61,481 nucleotides of DNA from Saccoglossus kowalevskii. Its lineage: Eukaryota > Hemichordata > Enteropneusta > Harrimaniidae. Below, piece after piece: positions 28,901-40,900 of the stretch (its first letter is position 1; each line of letters begins with the position of its first letter). The stretch lies in NCBI RefSeq assembly GCF_000003605.2, contig NW_003109084.1:298569-360049 (forward strand). Reading direction: 5' to 3'. The notes below the pieces were generated by a model, which worked only from the letters and a program-made list of their open reading frames with translations, ran no database searches and was not told the DNA's origin. The position numbers were made by a program, and so were the translations under genes.

Positions 28901-31900
28901 CTCCATAGTTTGTTCATTTAACCAGAATTAATGCACATTGCAATTGGTGGGGTCATTGCCTTGCTCGGATGGCCCCTATTGGCTGGCGGCCATTTTGATT
29001 TCAACAGTGTGGCAACCATGCATATTCGGTTTCTGTTGTATCGCCTATTGTTAGATGTTTTCAAGCAAGGTATATGATCTCAGTATTATAGGAAAGTAGC
29101 ATAGAAATCTAGTACACTCTAGTAAAATTATTTTTAAATAAAAAGTAAAGTAAAACAGAATTGTTACACAATGGACTATTTATTCTCTGCACGCTAGAGA
29201 GCAGATGTGTTCCTGCTAACTTCCCAGGCTTCGCTGGGTTTTGAGTGTTGAGTTCATATTAGTATTACATATCAACAATACACACTAAGCTATCCTGTTT
29301 TTTACTTTGTTGGCATGTACACAGTCAGAGAAAAGCACCAATTCGCACCTGAACAGAGTCACTTGGAAGTGGAATTTTTTAGGTGTATTGGCAATCCATG
29401 ATGGTGTTTTTCCATGTCACAGGTCACTTTTGTAGTTTTTACCCAGTAGCCAGGAATGGCATTTCTACTTATACCAATAGTTTAATTAAATTACAGCCAT
29501 CATCTTCACACATATTTCTAGCCTTGTACATGTCAGTACTAATCAATTTACAAATTGAACAGAACTAGGAGTGGGGGATATGCTATTAGTTTATTTCGAG
29601 GACTCAAGTTACTTTCCCCTCCAATGCACAAACGTATGTGGAGAATATTTAATCAACAGTATCTTTCTCCAGAAAAGAACAAAACTTTGTTCAAGTATAT
29701 TCAACAAAGAAGTGACCTTTCTTATTGAGCAAGAAAATTCACTAATTGTATTGTTTCCACGTCTTGATTATAGCGTCTATGGATTTAATAACAATGACTG
29801 TATCTGAAATTACTTTGTGGTGACTCATTCTGCGTCTTTTCATTAAAAAAAGGAAAAAGGATTTTGTTTTATGTTGCTTAATCCTTGTGATGTAAAAAAA
29901 GAAAAATTTGTTGGAATCGGATAAGTCGGTTTGTTGTAGCTGACATCCGCTGTTCTGTGTGAGGTATATAATCTTGTGGTCATTTGTAAATGGAAATGTA
30001 CATTGTCAACACTTTGTTCATTACTGGTTTTGTGTTACTGAGAAATGTACACAGCTGATGACTGTCATAGACATGGTATGTCTTCATAAATTCATGGGGG
30101 ATATGATGATTGCTTTGCAGATTATTAAAACTCATGCCACATTGCATAGCTTTAGCCAGTATGGTCTGATTTTTTTTGTATAGAACTGTTCGCATAATGA
30201 CCGGTGTTGATAACAAACCCAAACAATAGATTGTCATTGAGGCATGGGTGCTGTGGTGGGAAAATTAAATCCTCTTCGTGGGTGAGGGTAAGAGAGCATT
30301 GAAAGTCTCTCACCGTGGCATGCTTTAGTTTAAGTTCATTGGAAAGATTTGCCGTCCCGACATCCTATAATATTTGTGCTCTTTAAAATATAAAGGATGC
30401 ATAAGGTCATTGTCTGGGAGGCAGTCTGGCATATTACATTAGAACCCAAGCAGAACTGGTGACTTGTCCTCTACTACATAGTATGTTGTTTCACTGGAAA
30501 GTGGCAGAACATCAAAGCATTTCAAGGCCACCTTTGTTTAGTTGGGGTGGAAATTGCGTATTGATGAAAGATACAAATGCCAGGGAGCTCATGATATTAG
30601 ATAGAGTGTAGAGACACTGTGAGAAATGCAATAAATAACTCTTATCGTATATACCCCAGTGACACTCATTAAAAAGCAGGATAATAGAAACTGACATCCC
30701 TCTGAAGTTGTGCATGTACTTGTGATGACATATGTGTCATATGACCACTCTCATCCAATGACATTTGTTACTGTTATGCAAACAAAAAGTTGTGTGAATT
30801 GATTACTCTGAGATTGTTTGTGAAGAGCGGTTGAATCCGATTGCTTCTTAATTTTTATTTTTGAGAGCAATATCAAGAGCCGGTAATTCTTTATCTTGGT
30901 TTATGTTCTTGTTGTCATGGTAACCATCCTCATTACTGTGTTTCCTCTTACTGGCTCTATAAATGAATATGAATTTATGAATAAAACTAAATGTGTTTTT
31001 ATTTATTTTTTCACAGATTCATGTTAGTCTATTAGACGAAAACGATAATCCCCCAAGATTCGATCTAACCTCGTACAGTGTGAACATTCTAGAAGATGTA
31101 AATACGAACACTGTAGTTACCACGGTTACAGCCACAGATGCAGATGAAGGCATTGACACCCAAATCGCGTATAGGATTGTTAGTGGGAATGATGGAAAGT
31201 TTTACATTAATGAGCAAACTGGTCAAATCCGTACCATGGATGAGCTTGATCGTGAGACAACACCAAGTTACACACTCGCGATTAGTGCGTCGGATGGTGA
31301 CTTGTCGTCAATAACGACTTTGGATATTTATTTATTAGATGCTAACGACAACCCACCCGAGTTCAGTAAATCTGTGTATGCGTTTGTTGTGTCTGAAAGT
31401 GAAACGATCGGAACATCGGTTGGAGAAGTAATCGCCATTGATCCAGATGAAGGCAGCAACGGGAATGTGACATATTCCATTCTAGAAGACTGGGGACAGG
31501 ATAGATTTTCTCTCGACTCATACAGTGGCATTTTCACTCTGGACAAAAAATTAGATTTTGAAGAGGTGAGGAATTTGATGTAATCAAATTTCATTTTGTC
31601 ATTACCCCATGTGTAACAGTTTGGGTGTGAAAACTATTCAACAATAATTAATAATATTAATATACAATTAATTAAAATTATTATCAATAATAATACCAGA
31701 GTTTTGGCTGATGCACATCTGGGTTCTGTGCCACTATAATATTGTCAATACAGCAGTGTTAACTGGTGCTAGTGTAACACATCTTAACCAAACACCTTTC
31801 TGCTATACACTTAATCTACCTACCCATACAAAATGTTTGCCTCATTCCTTTGGTGTCCAGGTCCAGGTGTTCACTCAGGGTTGTACACTGGGGCTCATTT

Positions 31901-34900
31901 CGAAATACCAAATAATCTTTGATTCTGGTATTTGAAACACATTGAGAAGAGCGGTACATCAAGTTTTCAATCTCATAACAAGCCTTACCTCAAAATTCGA
32001 ATCTTGTCCGCTGATTGTTATCTTATCATTACACGTACACCACACACGTTTTCTTAGTCATGATACTGGAACATGTATTTACATCTTTCACTTGGTGATT
32101 GCGATATTAAAATAAACATGTTTCTCTCTCTCTCCCCCATTCTAGGTACAATATTATTTGATAGTGGTAGAAGCATCTGATGGCGGCACTCCTTCATTAT
32201 CAAGTTCAGTATCATGCTATTTTAGTACTACAGATGTGAATGACAATGTACCGATATTTGACCCATCGTCCTACGATGCTCATGTTATAGAAGATGTAGA
32301 TGTTGGTTATAGTGTCGTCAAGGTAACAGCTACTGATGCTGATGCAGGTAAAAACTCGTACAGTGGAAATATTCTTAGTTCTGTTACCTTTGAACTAATT
32401 ACTTGGAGTTGTACATTTGTTGCATAACAATAACAACATGACTAATCAACATGCCATTTGTATAACCCCCTAAAGATCATGGGAGTAAGGGGGGTTTAGC
32501 TACTAATTGGAAATTTGTCAATTATTTTTACAAAAAAAAATCCAAAACCTTAAATACTGTGAAACGACTAATTTTCACTGGGTTTAAATTTCACTGATTT
32601 AGCATTTCAGGCATATTCATTGGGTTTTAAATTCACGGTTTATCATTTAGATAATGTGTTTTATGCTAAATTTTACATATTCACTGGGTTTTAATTTAGC
32701 ACATTTTGCAGTCAGCGAAATAAACAAACTTAAAACCCAGTGAATAATAAACCCTTTTACAGTACATGGCCTAGATTGAGGTATTTTATTAGAGATCACT
32801 GCTGTTAATTTAGCTAAACAACCCATTTCAATAAACACTGAACTGAAATACTGAAAATAGATATTTGCTAATTAACATACTTTAATTGTTTTTTCTCTCT
32901 CACTAGGACCAAATGGTGCAATTTCTTATTCCATCACAGCAGGAGATGATGGTGAGGAATTTCAAATACTTGAAGATGGTACCATAGTAACGGCTAAAGA
33001 ACTAGACAGAGAGCTTAAAGAGTATTACAGTCTGGATATTACAGCATCTGATCAGCCGTTAGAAGGAACACCACAAACTGCAACTGCGCGGGTTTCCATA
33101 GTGATAGGAGACGTCAATGATAATGCTCCAGAGTTCCAGAATACAAACCTCACAACAGTGTCTGAAGATGCTGGGGCTTACACCACAGTTGTTGAACTGG
33201 TTGCTACGGATGCAGATGCAGGTGATAATGGTGATGTTGATTACTCCATGGAATCAATGAGTGAGTTCTTCTTGACCTCAGACGACGTGATTGTAGTTTC
33301 TGACGATGGGGTTCTTGATCGAGAAACTGATGCACAGTATGTTTTGACTGTTTATGCGTGGGACAAAGGTGTACCCCGGCGGACATCTACCATGCAGATA
33401 ACTGTTATTATTCAGGATGTCAACGACAACGCTCCAGCATTTAGTTCTGAATCTTACAAGGTTGAGGTTATGGAGAATATGCCTACTGGGAAGGAATTTT
33501 TCCAAGTTGTCGCCACCGATGCAGATGTGGGCAATAACGCCATAATTGAATATCATATCACTAATGGGAATTACAACAATGACTTCAGTATCGACACTCA
33601 CACAGGTGTTCTCGCGAGTGAGAACATACTGGACCGCGAAGGGCGCTATGAATACACCCTGAGTGTGACTGCCCAGGACAAAGGCATGGTGCCACTGGTG
33701 TCTACAGCAACAGTGACCATCACATTAAATGATATCAATGACAACATACCTCAGTTTGAAAGTCAAAACATGGAGGCAAGCATCAACGAAAACAACCAGG
33801 TTCCAGCACTTGTTACCACCTGTGCGGCTAGTGATCCTGATGAAGACAGTAATGGAGAAATGGTATTTGAGATTCTACAAGTCAGCGCAGGGCAAGAAGG
33901 ATTATTTACTATTGACACATCTGGTAATGTGTACGTCAATGAAGTCCTCGATCGCGAGACTATTGCTGAATACCATCTCAACATTCAAGTATCTGACAAT
34001 GGTAAGCTTTTTTGTAATTTACTTTTTGGTGATGGTAATATAAAACACATTCATGTCTATTTTGATTCAAAAACTTGTTTTTATCATACACAAATAATAT
34101 GTGAATATGCCTTGATCAATTAACGTCAATAACCACAACATTTCCTCATCTCACTTTTTATTCAGGAAATCCATCACTTACAAGTAGCGCTTTGTTGGAA
34201 ATACAAGTCGGTGATGTCAATGACAATCCACCGATATTTATTGTAACAAACAGCTCTGCATCAGTTCTTGAAGAACAACCAATAAATACGACTGTTACCA
34301 CGGTTACTGCAAGGGATGCAGATGAAGGGGTGAATGCTCACATAAAGTAAGTCACTGGTTATTTTTTTTATTCAACAGAATATTATAATTTTAAAAATAA
34401 ATGTGGATGAGAAGTAGCTTTCACAAGAAATTGACAAGTGAAGAATTACAATTTTGTGCGTAGTATATATTCCATTCTGTTCTTTGATCCAATCGACTAC
34501 ACATAATAATTATCAGTTATAATTGCCACCATAAATATTGGGGCCATTGGAACTTTTATAATCTAAGACAAACAAAGCCCATTGGTATATCAAATGATCT
34601 GCAATGTTAATCACATGATGGGATTCAACCAATCATATGTTAGATATCTTTTATATTTTAAACTGTGTTCTAATTCTAGATATCATATAACCAATGATAA
34701 ATTCACTATCAACCCATTGACTGGAGAGATTCGGACTAATGCTGTACTGAACCGAGAAGAGAATGCAATTTATGTCTTGGAGGTGATCGCGACCGATAAA
34801 GTCAATGTGAATTCGCCTGACATCTTATCCAGTACAGCTACAGTATATGTGACAGTGGTTGACATCAACGACAATGACCCGGCCTTCGAAGACTTGCCTT

Positions 34901-37900
34901 ATTATGCTGTAATCAAAGAAGTAGAGGATTATACTGGTTTAACAGGTAGGTTGAAAGCATTCCAATTTTAACACCATGCAATGATTTGTCTGTGTCCTAT
35001 GTGTGAGATTACTGAAGACAAGCCTTATTGCTAAGTGTTACTAATAACTAGCTTATATTGTAATTATTACATCTTTGCCCTAAGAGTACTTGAATTTGAT
35101 TTGAATATCGTGAAGAATTTATTTTTATAAGCAACAAGGCTTGTGCCTTAAAAGTAACAAAAAATCTTACTTGTTTTCACTTGTTATTAATACTAATACA
35201 TTTTGTATTGTAGGTGCTGTAGCAGATACATATATCTATGCAGCGAGTACCAATGATGCTGACATTGGAACCAATGGCTTGATCCATTATGCAATCTCTA
35301 AATCCAACCCGCAGAGCAAGTTTAAAATTGGATCGCGTAATGGTGTTGTCCAAGTCTCCAGCAGTCTGGATGCTGGTGATGACTACTGGGTAGAGATTAC
35401 AGCACGAGATGGGGGACCTGGATCTTATTCCATCAAGACCAATCTGACGGTGACGTTCAGTTCAGATTCCTTTCCAGTCTTCAGCACATCGCCCACTTCT
35501 CATTTTTATAGTGAGGATGCATATGATCCTAACGATAACGTGGTAACGTCAGTCAGAGCCACATCTTCTAATGGAGTGGTGAAATATTACATGGCTGCTG
35601 GTAACTTTCAAGAAACATTTCATGTTGATCGCAATAGAGGGGAAGTAACGATTGAAAAACCCCTGGATTATGAGGTGATGAGTTACTACCAACTTTGGAT
35701 TGAAGCGAAGGATGATGATCATTCTAGTTACATTTCATGTACTGTTCATGTAACAGATGTCAATGACAATGCACCTGTTTTCACTGAGCGTGTTTATTTT
35801 GCATCTGTCCTAGAAGGGGAAGACTCGGGTACCAGCGTAGTAACTGTCTCTGCCATCGATCACGATTCGGGTAGCAATGGACAAGTTCTGTACTTACTTC
35901 AATCAGCTACTGATGACTTTGCTATTGATAGCCAGACGGGTGAGCTGACCACAACTAAAGTTCTGGATCGTGAAACTAATGCTTTTTACACACTAACGAT
36001 CCATGCCGTGGATCAAGGAACACCTTCACTAACAGGCACCACTACTGTTGAAGTGAAAGTGCTTGATGTTAATGACAATGGGCCTGCATTCACCAGAACT
36101 CCAGTCGGCAGTGTACCAGAACACTCTGAAGTCGGTACTTATGTATTACGTGTTATTACACATGATCCGGATGAAGCCGACAATGCAATAACACTTTATG
36201 ACCTTGCAGATAATCCTTTTTTTGCAATTGACAATTTGACTGGTGTCGTCACTGTCGCTGGTGACATTGACCGTGAAGAACATGAACATTATGATGTTAA
36301 CGTAGTGGCTTCAAATTTGGATGGATCTTACCCCAAGCAAACTACCATCCAGGTGGACATACTGGACATCAATGACCATGCTCCGGTATTTGATCCAGAT
36401 GTATATATAACTGAGCGGCCTGAAGGTATTCCAGAAGGCAGTTTAGTAATGAAGCTAACAGCCAGTGACGCCGACAAAGAAGGCACCATAAACTCAGAAA
36501 TTTCATACTCAATGAAAACATGGAGTGACTATTTTGACGTTAATTCTGAGACTGGTGAGGTTATTTACAAACAACAGATTGAATATCAAACTCCCGATCC
36601 TGACTCTAATGTTGACCCAAATCTCTACAATTTCTCTGTGTTTGCCATCGATAATGGGCTACCGACGTTGTGGGGTGAAGCTAGAGTTTCTGTTACAATT
36701 TTAGATGCTAATGAATATGCGCCAGTATTTGTTGAGGATCTGTACATCGCCGGGGTAACACGGGATGCTCCGGTAAACTCCAAAGTTGTGCAGGTTAGCG
36801 CTGTGGATGAATATGATAAAGGTATAAATGCAGTTGTGCAGTACAGCATCGTGGGTGGCAATGGAACTGATAAATTTGATATTGAGTCACTTACAGGTTG
36901 GATAACTGTAAAGTCATCTCTCCTGTCAAATGTTTACCAACTGTTTCATCTGAATGTACGTGCCAGTGATCAAGGAAACCCACCACTATCTGATGAAACT
37001 CTAGTCAAAATACAAGTCACTGAAGTAAATCAGCATGCGCCTGATTTCATCGGTGACCCATACAGTGAAACTGTATTTGAGAATGCTCAAATTGGTTCAT
37101 CTATTCTAACAGTTCTGGCTACAGATAATGACGTGGGGAAGAACGGCGACATCAGGTACTCTTTTGCATCTGGAAATGATGATGGCCTCTTTGCAATCGG
37201 TTCTGAAAATGGGGTCATCACTGTTGCAGAGGAGCTAGACTTTGAAGCCCAAGACACACACATTTTGAACGTAAGTGCTCGTGATCTTGGTGTCATAAGT
37301 TTAGAAAGCTTTGCACGAGTTGATGTGGTCCTTATTGATGTTAACGATAATTCTCCCGAGTTTGAGTCACAAGAATACAACCCCACTATTCCAGAGAACT
37401 CACCGAGCGGCACAAGTGTTGTCACTTGCGTAGCCACAGATGCTGACTCAACGTCAAATGCTGTTATTGTCTACAAAATTATCGGTGGTGACGGACAGTA
37501 TTATTTTGTCATAAACCGTCAAAATGGAACCATTTTCTCTCAAAGTCATCTGAATTACGAAGACGAGAAGAAATCGTACGAATTAACCGTGCGTGCTGAG
37601 AATGAAGAACCGTCTATGTATGATGACACTCGAGTGATTGTGCACATTACTGGCATGAACGAATATTACCCAGAATACATCAAACACTACTACACTTACA
37701 GTGTTCCAGAGAACGCTGATGATGGTCAGCTAGTCGGCATAGTAGCTGCTAGAGACAAGGATCATGGGATAGATGGACAAATCAGGTATGTCCTTGTCGG
37801 CGGAAGAACTTACGAAGGTTTTGCAATTGATGGTGAAACTGGAGCGATCCACGTATCTTATGCACATGGTACTTTAGATCGTGAAAGTCAAGACACGGTG

Positions 37901-40900
37901 ATTCTTTTAACATTGGCGAAAAATGGTGGCGTGATTAATGGTGATGATATTGACGAGGCAGTGGTTCGTATCAACATCACTGACGCTAATGATCCCCCTG
38001 TTTTTATGCCGAATTCTTATGTCGGGAATACACGCGAAAACTCATCCATTGGTGTTTCTGTGTTGACTGTCAGTGCAGAAGATTATGACCTCAATGAACC
38101 TGATAACCTATTCTCTTATGAAATTGTTGGTGGTAATATCAATAATGCCTTCGCCATTGATCAACAAACTGGTGTGATCAGTACTTCTGCGGTTTTGGAC
38201 CGTGAAGAGATACAACTTTATAATTTGACAGTAGCTGCTGTGGATGGAGGAAATCCGCCTCAAACTGGTTATGCTGAGGTTGAGATAAGTATAGATGATG
38301 TCAACGACAATGGTCCAATGTTCTACCCTGAAGACACTGTAGGAAGCGTTTATGAGAATCAAAGCCCAGGTACCTCTGTTATGATTCTGAGTGCTTACGA
38401 TCCTGATACACCAGTCAATGGAGCACCATTTTCATATTACCTATTGCCATCGGATGACAGCGAACAATTCAGTGTTCATCAGTCTACAGGATTAATCACA
38501 ACCAAAGCATCGTTAAATCGTGAAGATCAAAGTGATTACTACCTGCCTATTGAAAGCAGAGATTCAGGCGTGCCACAGATGACGTCCACTACGAGGATTC
38601 ACATCATGATTCTTGACACCAATGACAATCCGTCTAGTTCCAGATCAGCTGATATCTATGTCAACGCTTTTCAAGGTGTGTTCCCGGGTGGGTTGATTGG
38701 TATAGCTCACCCTCTTGATCCTGACGTGGGTGACGTCTTTGAGTGTGAAATTGTCACTGCAGATCCCATGTTCAGCATTTATCCAGGTTGCGAGCTTCAT
38801 TCATCCGTGCACAGTGGTATCGCTTCTTATGTTCTAAATATCAGCGGTAGTGATACCATCCATCCTTCTGTGTATTCGAACTTCATTGTTGACTACCATG
38901 CCTTCAGTAACAACTCCCTGAACAACAGCATGACACTGGTTCTGGGGAACATAGATGCAGTGACGTTTCTCACTAGTCATTTTAATCTTTTTTACACGTC
39001 TGTATCAGATGAGTTGAGTTCGGGGGAGACATTCATGATTATTGATTTATACGACGTTGAAGAAAATATGGACTTGTTAGTTGCCATTAGACTGGGAGGC
39101 CATCAAGACGTATACTACACACGCTCTGATTTGGCAAGCTTCTTCAATAACCATGAGGACCACATTGAGCAGGATTCAGGAGTCGAGATCATCAAAATTG
39201 ATTACACCCCGTGTGAAAACCAACCGTGCATCAACAATGGAGAGTGCACTGATCACGTGGAAGTGTACGATAATTATATCATTACGGACAGCAATCCGAT
39301 CATCTTTGGATCATCTCAGAGTCAACGTGTTTTCGTATGTGTATGCAAAGATCCGTATTTCGGTGAACGATGTGAGAGAGAACCGAATCTGTGCGAGAGT
39401 AACCCGTGCCTTAATGGCGGAACATGCCATAAAGACTCGCTTGTATTCTATTGGTGCGAGTGTGCGCCAGGGTTTGCTGGTGATCTGTGTGATATTGTTG
39501 TTGATGAATGTGAAAGTGATCCATGTAAAAATGGTGGAACGTGTCATAATCACGATAATGGCTATGTCTGCGTCTGTGTCGCTGGATATACGGGACCCGA
39601 TTGCGATATTGAAATGGATCCTTGCACTCCACCACCATGCTTCAACGAAGGCGAATGTGTGCCAGATGATAATGGTTTCACATGTGAATGTAACTTCGGT
39701 GAAAGAGGTGACCGATGTGAATTCTCCAGCTACAGTTTTCTTCCAATGTCTTACGCCCAATATGAATCTCTCGGCGGTGCTACCAATTGGATTACTATGC
39801 AGTTTGCGACAACATTCGAGAATACACTTCTGCTGTACAATCATGACACGAACGTTGGAGATAAATCGGAATTCATCGCCATCGAGGTCATCGATGGTAA
39901 GGTGTGGTTTTCATACAACATGGGGGATGGCACGACCCGTGTTCATACGGACAAAATCGTATCAGACGGGGAATGGCATGAAATAATAGCAACAAGAGAA
40001 AGACTGGTAAGAATATAATTCTTATTCTTTTTTATTTCATTCTGTGAAATGTGCAAGAGGCACTAGTAATTAAATATTTGTTTACATGTAGAGATACTGT
40101 GATATTAATATAATAATGTTAACTCCATTTTGGTGCATAATTTTTGACACATTCATGTATTTTCCATTCTTTCTTTGTTGACATAATAATTTTCTATCAT
40201 ATCGCTCAAAATGTTTGAAAAAAAAATCTGGAAAAAAATTATCTTACTGACAAAAGTAGACTTTGGCATAAAAAAAAATTAAACCTACGCTTGCCTGTCT
40301 AAACCAAACACATTTTGCAATCCATCTACTAGATTTTTACATCAAAATATCCCTGTAAACTGTTTCTTTGGTGTCCACTTTAGACAGGTTTCACTGTAAG
40401 ATCTTTATAAACTGAACATCTCTGTAAACTGAACAATTTACTTAGTCTCTTATGTGTTCAGTTTATACAGGTTTCAGTGTAAGACCTCTATAAGCTGAAC
40501 ACCTCTGTAAACTGAACAATTTACTCAGTCTCATATGTGTTCAGTTTAGACAGGTTTCACTGTAAGAACTCTATAAACTGAACACCTCTGTAAACTGAAC
40601 AATTTACTCAATCTGTCTTGTGTTCAGTTTAGACAGGTTTCACTTTAAGAACTCTATAAACTGAACACCTCTGTAAACTGAACAATTTACTCAATCTGTC
40701 TTGTGTTCAGTTTAGACAGGTTTCACTTTAAGAACTCTATAAACTGAACACCTCTGTAAACTGAACAATTTACTCAATCTGTCTTGTGTTCAGTTTAGAC
40801 AGGTTTCACTTTAAGAACTCTATAAACTGAACACCTCTGTAAACTGAACAATTAACTCAGTCTCTTATGTGTTCAGTTTAGACAGGTTTCAGTGCGAGAC

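Larger units (their letters stand above)
8613..31016 (+). other. Intron 1 of the Fat4-like gene (22.4 kb, phase 0)
   Basis: The intron runs from a GTAAGA donor to an acceptor with a strong pyrimidine tract (tttatttattttttcacag). I see no exon within it that would keep the flanking repeat EC16 intact, since exon 1 joins directly to exon 2 inside one cadherin strand. It holds inverted-repeat elements (13908-14106, 19161-19449, 25724-25919), part of another family near 22814, poly-T at about 10317-10339, a GAAG microsatellite at about 20081-20099, AT repeats near 23710 and 25919, and an assembly gap. Its length and first-intron position are typical of enhancer-bearing introns. Confidence 0.85.

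Noticed and set aside
39081-39986. Long overlapping frames on both strands over the EGF/LamG1 region
   Set aside because: They are shadows of exon 7; the cadherin/EGF frame has clear domain content and these do not.
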